64,000 bases of DNA from Loxodes magnus (Eukaryota; Ciliophora; Karyorelictea; Loxodida; Loxodidae), in the NCBI GenBank assembly GCA_946699065.1, contig CAMPDV010000083.1, positions 62,001-126,000 of the forward strand, given 5' to 3'. This document shows positions 12,491 through 23,889 of this stretch, in pieces (position 1 is the first letter of the stretch; every line of letters begins with the position of its first letter). Made by a program: the position numbers and the translations under genes. The notes beneath the pieces were generated by a model that saw only the letters and a list, made by a program, of their open reading frames with translations, was not told the origin of the DNA and ran no database searches.

Positions 12491-14265
12491 ATCAGTTGCT
12501 AAATCTACTTTTAAGTAGTCAGAAGAGATTTAATTAATTTTATAAATTATAGCATTTACAGAACAAATTTTTAATTGTTATATTTCTATTTTCTTTCTAT
12601 CTTTTATTAATTTGTTAGCTTTTCAATCCATTCTTCAAATAATTAGATTATTTTTAATTTGATTCCTAATTTATTGTTCTTGTGTTACTTTCTTCAATTT
12701 ATTTTAATTAAGTTACATACTTAAAACTTTTTCTTCTTTGAATACTAAATGTTAGGGGTTACATTTAGTAAGCTAATAATTTTAGTTTAAACTTTGTTAT
12801 TTTTTAATTTTGCTTATTAATCTTATAATGGTTTAAATAAACATATTCTACTTTTAATTTATTGACTTTAAGTAATAGTAATAATATTTTATGATTAAGT
12901 ATTTGTATATTCTAGTAATATTCTTTTACTAAGAATACTAAATTTATATTTATTTAAATTCCTAAATTAGTTATTAAGTTAATATTAAATATTGTTTTTA
13001 TTTTTTATATTAATAGCAGATTATCAAAGTTTCTTTTATTTATCAGACAATAAATTGAAAAATAGAAGTTAATATCCTTTTATTGTTTAGACAGAAACTA
13101 ATTTAGTTGTTAATTCTCTATGTCTCATTTATAAGCTTTGCTATATTTTATTTAAAATGCTTATATTGAATATATAAGTATTTACTGTGATAGATATATG
13201 CTAGCTTTATAATATTTTATGTCTCTTTTAATAATAATGCTTAATAAAAGAGTAATAAATGCTTACAATTAGATTTTCCTTAACAAGTACTTAGTAAAGT
13301 ATAATGTTCCTATTAATTGATGGAAAAGTAAGAATATTAGATATAAGCCGCTAATTAATTTTTGTTTAATAACTATAGTTTAAGAGAATAGAAAAGTTTA
13401 ATATTTAAAATACATCTGCCCGTCATCTATTTCTTTCATATCATTCTATTTTGTTTTTGCAAATAATTCATTTTTTTCTTAAGGTTTTTAATCTTATTTA
13501 CTGTGATTAATGGTTACATATATGCATAAATCTAATTAAATAACTTTAGAATAATTTCCAAATGATTTAATATTCTTATTTTGCATTTTAATATCTCAAA
13601 ACTTTAGTTTTAAGTATTTTATTGAAAAAATAACAAAACTATATACCCTTGTTTTTTATAATTTAATGAAAAATTCAGAGAAGAAATATATGAAAATTCA
13701 CTTTATTGTAAACTTATTTTTCTACTATTATTTAATACTTTTAATTATTTTGAATTCTTTTATGAATAGGCCAATTAATTTTTCAAAAATGTTCTTATTA
13801 AATAAAAATCTGATTCAAAGCAATTCTAATATTTTTATGATTTAAAATATTTTATCTTCTTTTTATTTTAGATTTAATTTTATTTTGTTTTTCTTCCAAT
13901 TATTTTGTTAAAATTTTATAATTGAAAGTAAACTTTTTTTAGTTTAAATTAAAAGTTTTTCACTTAAAACTTATTTTTAATATTTTTTATATTGTAATTT
14001 TTTTATTTTTTTATTTTTAAGTTTTAATTTTTTATATTTAAAATTTTTTTAATCTTATATTTTATTTTATTTCATTTTTATTTGTTTCATCTATATATTT
14101 TTAATAGTATTTATACTTTTTTTCAATCATTTTTAAATTCCTGAATTTTTGTCTTTACTATTTGAATTTTTAACTCTAAAAAGAAAATTACAATATAAAA
14201 ATCATTAAGCATAAATTTAATGAAAGCAAATTTTAATTTTAATTATCTTACAAATATAAATTCAA
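12491..14265. other. AT-rich, T-run-rich stretch without recognised genes
   Basis: I see no domain, tRNA or convincing frame. From 13830 to 14180 the sequence is dominated by T and A runs, as seen again at 31-33 kb and 37-39 kb. Confidence 0.4.
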
Positions 14266-14269
14266 AATT

Positions 14270-15835
14270 TATGGCTTGGATTTTTTGGAGGTATTTAACC
14301 TCTTTTCCGACATCCTCCGGATTGTCCTAGAGGCTAAATTCTAAAGTTTGAAAATTTCTCAACTCTTCTCCTTGATATGTATTTTATCCTTGAAGTATCT
14401 TTTGCCTAGATAGTGATTGATATCTATTTTCTTGTACATTTTCCCGAATTTGTTGTATTATATATTTCTCCTTTTATTTTTATCTGATAAATTATTTTCT
14501 TTTTGTTCTACAGCTTCTTCTAGTAGTTTCAGAACTTTTAATAATAATAGATAAAATTGTTTAGAGGTCTTCTTAGATTTTCACCAGTTCCCTCTTTCCA
14601 ACCAGAATAGTCTGGTGAATAAAAAGAAAAGTTTATTGTTTCATTTCTTTTTTTCTTGTCTTAAATCTTGTATTTCTCTTCTCTCTCCATCTTTCATCTA
14701 TCTACCTTGCTACTATTCTTTTGGCGCTTGTCTCTTTAATTTGATAAAAAGATCCTCTCTCAGTAATATGAATTCTTTCTGTCAGTCTCTTAACTCTCTA
14801 ATTAAATTCATTTTTGAATACATAGAAATTTCTACACTATTTGTATTAGTGTCCTTTTTTCTTGTAGTAATTAGCACTTTCTACTCTTCATTGTATTCTG
14901 ATAAATTTTTGGTCTTTTTTCAATTTCCATTTGACAACCTTGCTAATTGTTTTAAAATTATTCTTAAATTTGATTTTGCCCCAATATCGCAATTGGTCAT
15001 GGCTATTATGCACGTTCTGTTTATTTAATTAATTATGATTATGAGTTTAATTCCATTTATTATATTTACTAAGAGCAGTCAGTTTGAATATTTCAATAGG
15101 CATCCATTTCTCTTTCTTATTTAATTAATCTATCTTCTACGTTTTCACGATTCTCTAAATATTTGATTTTACTCCTTAAGCTTTTTAACCTCATTAAGCA
15201 AAATTTTTACAAATTCTGTAAGTTATTCAATGCTATCGATCCTCATTAAGATTAATTAGAACTCTTAATTAAAGTAATATTTCTAGCTTTTTTCTATAGT
15301 CGTGTTTTAGAGATGCTGTAATAATATCTTTTCATTTCTCATTTAGGTTTAAACCTGTAGTTTTTAACCTTCTATTATCATTGGTTTATTTCACTATTCC
15401 TTTAGTTTCATTTAACGCTGCAATTTTTGTTGATTTATTCTATTTTTTCTATCTTTTTACTCAGTTCTTTCTGCTTCTATTGATATTTCTATACTTGGTT
15501 GTTCTGTTCTTGTGAAATATTTCAGGAGACTTAAGTCATGAATCTTGATTCTTCCTCCTCTACTATTTCAAGTTTTTCAAAAATCTCTTATTTCTTTTTT
15601 TTTCTTTATTTTTTTAACTTTTTCTGGAGATTCAGTTCCATTTTTATCAGCTAGCCATAGCTTATTTACTACTCTGTGGTGAAATTTGAGTTTCCCAAGC
15701 GTATAATAATTTTAGCCAATTTTCTAGGTTCTCTTCAGTGATGGAACTTTTGATCTATGGGGAACCTTTTAGGAACCCTTTCCCTGGTCCTAGTTTTTCT
15801 AAGATGTTATTAACTCCTGTTATCTTAATACCTAT
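14270..15835 (-). CDS. ORF1-like or unknown protein, minus strand
   Basis: Minus-strand reading with TAR=Gln and TGA=Trp gives about 500 largely uninterrupted codons of protein-like sequence. It begins near 15835 (LEKLGPGKGFLKGSP, ENLENWLKLLYAWE), passes through strongly basic and helical stretches, and ends near 14275 (YQGEELRNFQTLEFSLQDN, VKYLQKIQAINF). I recognise no domain and no zinc knuckle. Size, charge and neighbours suggest an ORF1-type retroelement protein, but a host gene is possible. Because TGA is read through, the start and stop are uncertain. Apparent plus-strand ORFs inside this interval (such as 14615-15028) are shadows. Confidence 0.42.
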
Positions 15836-15904
15836 AATTAACTTTTCAAAGCTCAAGCATTTAATTATTTATACTCATAAAAAATAAAATAAATAAAATT
15901 GATT

Positions 15905-16310
15905 ATAGAGCGCGTAGCACCTCATTGGCGCGCAGCTCTTTCAATATTAATATTTAATATTAAGGAAAATGTTCTCATTGTTCTTGTTAAAATTCTAGAG
16001 GTCCGATGAGTTATGTCAGCTTCTCCAAATGGGGAATCTTCTTATCAAAATTTATTCTTAAATCTTGAGTCAAATGCTTCAGTCTTCTTGAATAAGGTCC
16101 AAATAAGAATTAGTTATTAAGTCGGTAATTAGAAGGCTCGTCAGTCAAACTTTCATATTGCTAGAGAGTTTTCGGGGTAAGTTAGATATGTCTCAACGGA
16201 GCTTATCCACCCTTCCCCGTGGTGGCATCTAGTGCGAGATTACTCGCAATGCAGTATACACTGCACCAGATTACCTACTAATTTGTCTGACGAGGCCGAC
16301 ATCCATTTTA
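15905..16310 (+). ncRNA. Candidate structured RNA, family not identified
   Basis: This patch is much richer in G+C than its surroundings and can form several helices. At 15907-15939 there is a hairpin AGAGCGCG...CGCGCAGCTCT. A long-range stem pairs GGCTCGTCAG (about 16135) with CTGACGAGGCC (about 16287). Nested inside it are CGGGGTAAG (about 16174) with CTTA...CCCCG (about 16202-16220), a hairpin TGCGAG-ATTA-CTCGCA and, one base later, TGCAGT-ATAC-ACTGCA (16233-16264). GGTAAT (16123) could pair with ATTACC (16270), crossing the long stem as a pseudoknot. A TTTT follows at about 16305. It does not match tRNA, spliceosomal snRNA, SRP RNA or rRNA that I know. The alternative is that 16013-16310 is the GC-rich start of the ORF described next. 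Confidence 0.45.
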
Positions 16311-16981
16311 TATTATATATATAATAAATACATAAAAATATTAAAACTGACATTTGAATTAATAAAGAAGAAGTTTATGCAAAAAAGATAAAAACAGTAA
16401 AAAGCTATTTATTCATATAATTTAATGAAGAGACTAAATATAACAGTAGAATAAATTAAGATATCAATCTAAAAGGGAGATCTATACTCATTTAAAGCAT
16501 ATCACAAACAAAAAGCAAACAATCTAAAATTTAGCAATAAAAGCTAATAGAACTGGGAGATAGGCATGAAAAAGTATAAGAAAATTGGCAAAATGCAATT
16601 GAAAATCAAAAAATGACAAGCATAATAGCAGGAAATAGAGGATAAATAGATCTGGAACAAGATAATGTTCCTCCACAAGAAATTATCTTAGTTAATTATG
16701 AAGAAATGCTATTTCTTGCATAAGCGAAAAACACCTTTATTAACAGTACTAATTTTTCTATAAAAGGTAGAGCTTATTGAGAAGAGAGATACTGATTAGA
16801 AAAGAAAATATCGTAATATTTTAGGAAGATGTTCTGCTATCCCTAGAGAATTATATATAAGAAGAAATTGACACTTAATCGGGAATTAGAACAGTAGAGA
16901 AGAGTAGATTGGAGAGTAGAGTAGTTCTATCACTGATTAAAATTGACTACTTGGAAATGGGTTGTAAATCCCAGAAAATGA
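16013..16981 (+). CDS. Unknown protein ending in a TGA stop; start uncertain
   Basis: From ATG 16013 (with an in-frame TGA two codons upstream) one frame stays open for 322 codons to TGA 16979-16981. The second half is clearly protein-like: NYEEMLFLAQAKNTF, GRAYWEERYWLEKK and YFRKMFCYPQRI. It is followed by an Arg/Trp-rich C-terminus (VDWRVEQFYHWLKLTTW) in which TGG and TGA both encode Trp. No TAA or TAG can be the stop because several occur inside, so the terminal TGA is the likeliest end, after the peptide VVNPRK. The first 100 codons (16013-16310) are GC-rich and coincide with the RNA-like helices, so the true start may be nearer 16340. I recognise no family. Confidence 0.55.
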
Positions 16982-17432
16982 GTAAACTTCTTACATTTAG
17001 CCTATTTTAATGTAAATATTCCTTTATAATTATTTTAATTATATTTATTAAAAAATTTAAATTTATTTATTTTAGAATTAACTAAAGTCTCTTTAATTAA
17101 GTAAAATACTTATTACTATATAGCTTGTCTAAGCTATAGAAGGTTATAGATCTAGTTATGATTATACCTTATATTGAGAAATCATTTTATCTTATTATAA
17201 AAATATAAACTATAAATGCTAGTATGAGCAAATGGACAAGAAATTTAATGTCTCTCAACTATTAAAGATATAAAATAAACTTTAGACTACTTGTTATAAA
17301 TTCTAGTTACCTTATATATTTACCACTTTATGATTAAGTAAGTTCCTTTTGCTTTCGTTTTTGTTAGAAATAAATTAAGCTAAATAAAATGGAAAATATC
17401 AAATTCTAGCAACCCAAAAATACTTGTTAACT

Positions 17433-18610
17433 ATGAATCTAAGGTTTAGCTATGTTTAAAAGCAAAAAAAGGATACTGAAGAAGATTGTTTTATCTACTA
17501 AGATGTTTCTACAACTAGGATCACGAGATATAGTGCACTGATATTTCTACTCCTGAAATTGAATAAAAGCAAAGTCTAAATAAAATGAGTTCTTACTAAA
17601 AAGAACTTAATAGCTATGATTTTTCGCTTTAAGACTTCTGCTTTCGATTAATTATACTAAATCACCATATATACTCTTATAAGATATAAAGTTATTTCCT
17701 TAGAATTAGAATCTCTCAGTAAATAAGAGAATGATATTTACTTTTGTTTAAACCAGGAATTATAGAGTATGAACATGAGGTAAATTAAGTGTAAGTAGAT
17801 TTATTATAAAAGAAGTAACAGTTGATTGAACTAACATTGATACAGTCTTAGCTTAAACTAAAATGATCTAAATGCATCATTAAGCGTATTGAGATTTCTC
17901 CAAAATATATACTATTATGTATGCATGATTTTCTAAACTTAATATTAACATTTTCTAGTTAAGAATTTTAAATTGTAGGCTTATTATTTTCTTAAATTAA
18001 TTTAGTATCTCAAATGTTTTAGATGACTAAGCTACTAATAATCTAAAGTTTTAAATATCAGAAAATTATGATATTTAAACTTAAAATTGCAATTATTACT
18101 TATCACATCCTACACTTTCTACCTAATAATTTATGCTTATAATGGCTTATGCTTTTAAACATTTCTATACATAATTTATTTTATTTTGTAGTTTTAAATA
18201 AATTTAAGTTATTAGGAGCAAAAGTTGGTTAATTAAGAATCATTTTAAATAATTTGAGTTTAAATCTTACGTTATACTTAACAAAAGAACTTTCTTGGTA
18301 ATTACAATTTGTTTTTCACCTAATCTCCTTATATATTTTTGCTTTGATTGCTTAATAATTTAATATTTAATTTAGATTTTTTAGGATTTTTCTTTATCAT
18401 TTTTAAATTTCTATTCTTAAATCATTTTTAGTTCTTCATTTTAAAAATCAGCAAAAATTCAAAAAATTTCTATTTATAAAGAATAGTTTTATAACTATAA
18501 CGAAATTATAAAGATTTATTATATGTTTTAACTTAGACATAAAGATAGCCTAAGTTATTTACTCCAGGTTCTGTTAACATTTCTATTAAAACTTTGGTTG
18601 CTTTTGATTT
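17433..18610 (+). CDS. Unknown protein, helical and hydrophobic C-terminal half
   Basis: ATG 17433 opens a frame reading SYVQKQKKDTEEDCFIYQD, after which the protein-like reading continues in another frame (TDISTPEIEQKQSLNKMSS, then DFCFRLIILNHHIYSYKIQ, QQIREWYLLLFKPGIIEYEH and a long Leu/Ile-rich region). Removing the 14 bases GTTTCTACAACTAG (17505-17518) joins the two frames. Downstream of 17540 only a few TGA codons occur in over 300 codons, fewer than expected in DNA of this composition. The C-terminal end is not clear; TGA 18603-18605 or a later codon may serve. No domain is recognised; helical-repeat or membrane-associated proteins are possibilities. Confidence 0.5.
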
Positions 18611-21600
18611 TACTCTATTAAGTTTATTGATATAGTTAACTCAAAATAGAAGCTTAAACTTATGAAAATAATTTAATTTATCTAAATTATTTTAATTATA
18701 CTTAATAGATTTAATTAATAAATATAATGATAACTATAACTCTAATTCTAATGCTTATATGTTTATAAATTCTAGCTCATAGAATATTCTTAGCTTCTAT
18801 AAATCTAAGAATATAAATTTAAACTATTTTTATTAAATAATCTTCTAATTTACCTGCTTTAATCTAAAGAAAATTATATTATAATATTTCTACAAATCTA
18901 AAGTTTTTAAGTTATATGATTGCTTAAAAATATTGAAAAACTCCATTTGGCTAAATAAACATTCTATCTAAATAGATGATTATGACTTTATTATGAAATT
19001 AGATTTTAATTCTTTTATTTTTAAGAATTTGGTCCATTTTTAATTTTTTTAGTTATTTCTGTTTTAAATATTTTGGTTCTGTTTTTTAAATTTAATTTCA
19101 AAGAGTAATTATTCATTCAAACCTTAAATTTTGCTTAATATCAGAAATAGAATAAAGATCAGAGTAAATTTCTTTTAAAATTTTCTTTCACTTCACCCAG
19201 AAATGAAGGAAATTTGAAAATGCTAGCTTATATAGGAGTATTTAAAGCTTAATATATATTATAGAATTATTATATTTAGTATTTAGATTCTAACTAAAAT
19301 AGCTCACTAGATTAAACATTGATATATTAGATTAAAATTTTATAGAGTGAAAAAACTAAAATTATGCTTATATATTTATATAATAAAGTTAACTCTACTC
19401 AACTTTATCGTATAATATTAATTTTCTTTCAAATACTTTCCTAATCATTTTGTATATTAAAGCTCTAAATAATCCTTATTAATAAATCGCTACCATTTAT
19501 TTCTTTTCTAGCTAGCTTTTCATTCGTATTTATCACATTCATAAACAGATGTTTAATTTACCATCTGCATATTTAGCAAAACTTTAGTTAATAAACCTTT
19601 TAGTCTTTTTTTAAGAAAACAATTCAAGTAGATGTATCTAGAAACCAGAATACCTAACCCTCACAATTTTATCCAGAATAAACTATCATAAATTTTTTTA
19701 TAGTAAGCTAAATTATCTCAGATATCTAGCATAAGCCTAGGATATCTAGAGTCTTTTAGTTAAAGTAACTTAAAAAATAGAGTTTGTTTCACTATTAAAA
19801 GTTTATATAATTTGAACTGCAAGATAAAATAGCTTACTAAGCAAACTCAAAGCTTTAATTAAATTTCAGCTTATAAAGTATTGAAAAAAGCTTTTATAGA
19901 AATAATTATCTTGGAATTTACTTAAATCATAAGGAAATTTTGTGATCTAATTTTTCCAAGATTGAGGCTATATTTATTTAGATAAAAATGTTTAAAAAAA
20001 GAGTAACTTGAGATAAATTGATCGTATGCTACAAAGTGTTTATTCTATAAGATTAATAAAATAATACTTGATATAGTGAAGATTTGAAATGATAAAGAGG
20101 GGCAGCAATGCTTTTATCTTAGTGACTAAAATATTTTTTATTTTCTAAGATTTAAAATTTAATAATTTAAGCATAAAAGATAAAAAAGGAAATATAGCTT
20201 GATAAATATAATAGTGTTGATATAAATATATCTAATTTAAAATAAACTTCATTGATTACTTCACTTAAATCAGATTTATTTCTTAATATATTATATCTTA
20301 TTTATATATAAAGGATAAGTAGTTGTTAATAAATCTAGCAAGTTATTATAGATTTATATACATTTTCTTACCTATTTATTCTGATTATTTTGCTAGGTAA
20401 TCCAAGATAATAAAAAAAGATTGATATTGAGTATTTGCCCTTCAAAATGAAATAAAACTAAAATAAATTGATTTTACATTTGGTAACTTTATATAGTTAT
20501 TCTTAAAAGAAAAATGGAATTAACTAGACATAATTTATATAATTAAAGCATAAGAAGATTAAAAAATGTAAATTCTAAGTTTAAAGTGATATATGAATTA
20601 TGATGCTTCTTCTTTAATTAATTATAGCTATTAATTTGCTATTTATAAACTATCTCAGATAATGATTCTTATATTTATTATTTTTTATTAATCCTAGCTA
20701 GATAAATAGAATTTAGCTATTATTTTATTTAACTTTAAAAAAATAATTATAAATACTTTCATAAGCTTCTCAGTAAATTAATTTATATCCTACTTACAAC
20801 ATCATCAAACTTGTAATCAAAAAAATAAAAAAAGCTAAAATTTCTAAAAGATTCAGTCAAGAAGAGAATTTAGGTTATAAGTATGATTTTGTAATGCAGT
20901 TATTTATTTAAATTAAAGTTTAAAATAAATAAAAAGTTAAAGGCAAAGACACTATCTATTAATTTTCTAAAACTCCTATATTTTATTTGCTTAATTGCTA
21001 AAAATTAAATTAAAAGGCAATCCTTTAAATCTAAAATCTTAAATTATAATAATTTAAAATAAAAATTAATTATAAATAGTTGTATGTTTCTTAACTTAAA
21101 GCAAAACACTAAAAATAAATTTTATATAAAAATAGGTTAAAATTTATTATTCTAATAGCATAAAAAAGAGATAAGCTTATTATTTATTAATGATCGCTTA
21201 ACTCAGTTTATTCAAAGTTATTTTTATGATAGAGCTGAAGTAAGCTTAATATGGTTAGAAAATAAAGCAACTTAACAATAAAAATTTATTTAAGTAACCT
21301 TAATTTTTATAAATAATGATATGATATTTAATATCTAACTAATTATTATTCAGTCTTAATACATTTAGAATATATTAAATTACATATAACCTAACCAACT
21401 AAATTCTTAAGTTCTTAAAAATAAAATTGTTTATTTAAAATTAAATCAACTAGCTATTAACTTCTAGCTAACTTTTACCTAATTTTATATTTTTCAGATC
21501 ATAAAATTAAAAAATATTTTATAATTTTCTAATAAAAAAATCCTTAATAGTACTAGATTTTAGTCTAAGAGAATTATAACTTAGATACCAAAATCCTTAC

Positions 21601-22013
21601 ATTAGATTATGAAATCAAATTAAAACTAAAAATTAACAATGAAATACCAAATTTATTTATCAACTTATTACTAAAAAGCATTGCTTTTTTATTTAAAATA
21701 AATCCTAATTTATTCTTTTTTTTAAGAAAATGCAATTGAATACTTGTTGTAGGTATCCTATTATTATAATTTTCATTTAAAGGTAAAAACAGAGATTGCT
21801 CAAATGGATATTTAAATTTATTGTTCAGAATTTTATTGATTAAGATATAGGAGGCATTCACTTATGTATTACAAAAGTTTTACATTATAACTGTTTTAAA
21901 CTTTATGATATAAAGGTTAATATTTGTGAAAAAGTATTAGTAAGTCATATTTAGAATCTTACTATAAATTCAATTAATCAAGTTTAAATATTAATCAAAT
22001 ATAATATTTTAAA
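18611..22013. other. Long AT-rich intergenic region
   Basis: Mostly AT-rich DNA with frequent in-frame TGA in all frames where I looked and no domain signature. The one frame of note is the minus-strand reading at 21607-21861 given separately. Confidence 0.35.
21450..21861 (-). CDS. Possible small or partial ORF, unknown
   Basis: On the minus strand, ATG 21861 opens 84 codons without any TAA, TAG or TGA, which is unusual in DNA this AT-rich. The reading (NASYILINKILNNKFKYPF, SLFLPLNENYNNRIPTTS) continues through a TAA (Gln) in plausible sequence to about 21450. No family is recognised and no second exon identified, so it may be chance. Confidence 0.25.
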
Positions 22014-22085
22014 TCCACATTAGTCTAGCAGGTTAGGATATTCGGCTTTCACCCGAAAGACCCGGGTTCGAGTCCCGGATGTGGA
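22014..22085 (+). tRNA. tRNA-Glu (anticodon UUC)
   Basis: A complete 72-base cloverleaf. The acceptor stem pairs TCCACAT with ATGTGGA, the D arm contains AGTCTAGCAGGTTAGGAT, the anticodon stem-loop is TCGG-CTTTCAC-CCGA with anticodon TTC, and the T arm is CCGGG-TTCGAGT-CCCGG. The sequence is close to canonical eukaryotic tRNA-Glu, including the B box GGTTCGAGTCC. There is no intron and no encoded CCA. A short T-rich run (ATTTTATTTTATTTT) follows and can end RNA polymerase III transcription. It decodes GAA/GAG, not the reassigned UAR codons. Confidence 0.97.
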
Positions 22086-23884
22086 ATATTTTATTTTATT
22101 TTTAATTTATTTGATAGAAAGAATCAATAAAGTAAAAGTACCAATTTAGTTATTATTAAGATAAATATAAGCAATTTTATTTACTTTAATAGTTCTTTTT
22201 TTAATAAATAAGAAATTCAGTTTATCTAAATATTAAAAAATAGTATACAAAAAAGTTTTTTTCTCTAAGCTATTTCAAAAAGAATGAATTTTTTAGTTTC
22301 TAATTATGATATAAGTTATTAAATTGTTTATTAATTATTCAAATTGCTTAATTAAAAAAATTGAGTCATATAGTTATAATTATTAATACTTAAAATAAGC
22401 TTAATAATACATATATTTAGATAAAATTTTACATTAGAAAGAGTAGTTTACTTATGCAGTTTTTAATTAATTTTTTATTATACTTTATTTATTAGATATT
22501 TATATAACTACATTTACCTGATAGCTTTTATGTATTAAAATATAATTATATTAACATTCTAACTATTCAACTTTTAGTTTTGGTTAAAACTTTTCCAAAG
22601 TTCCTTCTATTAAAAATAATTTTTAAATAAGATATTGATACTATCTTATAAGAGATTATTGATTAAATGAAAGTGAATCTATACTCTTTTATAAGATATA
22701 TCAATATCATATAATACTAAGCTTATTTTAGTAAAATAAAGCAAAAGTTTAATAATATTTCCCTAAAATTTAAATTATATTTACATTCTAAAATAAAATT
22801 ATAAGGTTAAATGATAAAGATAAAGTTGTTCTCTAATTTTTATAGTTAGTTCTTTTCATTTAAGCTTGCTAAAATATATTAATATATAATTTAGATATAG
22901 ATAGAATAGATTTCAGATTATTTATAGCTTATTTTTATAACATAATATTTAGAATATTTATCATTTTAATACTAATTTTATATTTATATTAATTTATTTT
23001 CAGTCTTTTATAATGATAAAATTATAATAAAATTAATCTTATAATATTTTATAAGACATTTCAATAAACAGAGAAGCAAGTAATGGGATAGATATAATTA
23101 TCCTATTTCTTTTACTTCATACATCTATTTAATTCTCAATTATCACCTTTTTATTTCTTTCCATCACTTCTTATAAATAATAGTTTAAATATATCATAAT
23201 TATTATTTATTATATAACTACATCTTATAAATATATCTAGAGTATTTAAGAATAAATTATAATTCTTCTATAACTAATGCTACTTGATTAAATATATATT
23301 TTCGGTTTCTAACTTTAAACTAATAAAATATACTATTATTTTCTTTATTTATATTGTCCTTATATTTCTAAAAATAGTAGAAGACCACTAGCTTTACTAA
23401 AAAAATATCCAATTACTCTTTCTATTAACTTATAATCTTAATCGTTTATAAATATAAATCTATTTAAAATGTATGAATAATTAAATTGGCTAAGAAATAT
23501 TAATGTAGCAATCTATATTATATACAACTAATTATTTATGCTTAATTTACATTTTATAATTCAAGTAAACACTTATTCAAAATAAATTAGGCTTGTTTTT
23601 CTACCTATTTCATTTTTAGTCTAGCCTTTAACACGTAAATATATAATAGACACGAAGTTTTCGTATTTTTGATGTGTCAACACATTTATAAATTTAAAGT
23701 TGTAAGAAAATAAAAGTTAATAAATGTTTAAGCTTCTACTCCTTATTGCTATAATTTTAGAAGCTATTTAAGCAGAATATCTTAAGAATATGGAGTATAA
23801 ATTCACCTACTATTAGTATTAATAATAGTTCTCTATTAATAGTTTTATTTTATCTCCTTATAAATAAATAAATTAATTAAATTA
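22086..23884. other. AT-rich intergenic region
   Basis: No gene recognised between the tRNA and the 3' end of LINE B. Frames are broken by frequent TGA and no motif stands out. Confidence 0.35.
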
Positions 23885-23889
23885 TCGTG

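Noticed and set aside
14615-15028. 137-codon plus-strand ORF under the standard code
   Set aside because: It is the antisense shadow of a protein-like minus-strand frame (14270-15835); its Phe/Ser/Leu-rich composition mirrors the Lys/Arg/Glu-rich opposite strand.
16013-16310. rRNA or spliceosomal RNA fragment as the source of the GC-rich patch
   Set aside because: Neither strand matches the conserved 18S, 28S, 5.8S, U1, U2 or U6 stretches I could compare by eye, unlike the patch at 51905-52078.
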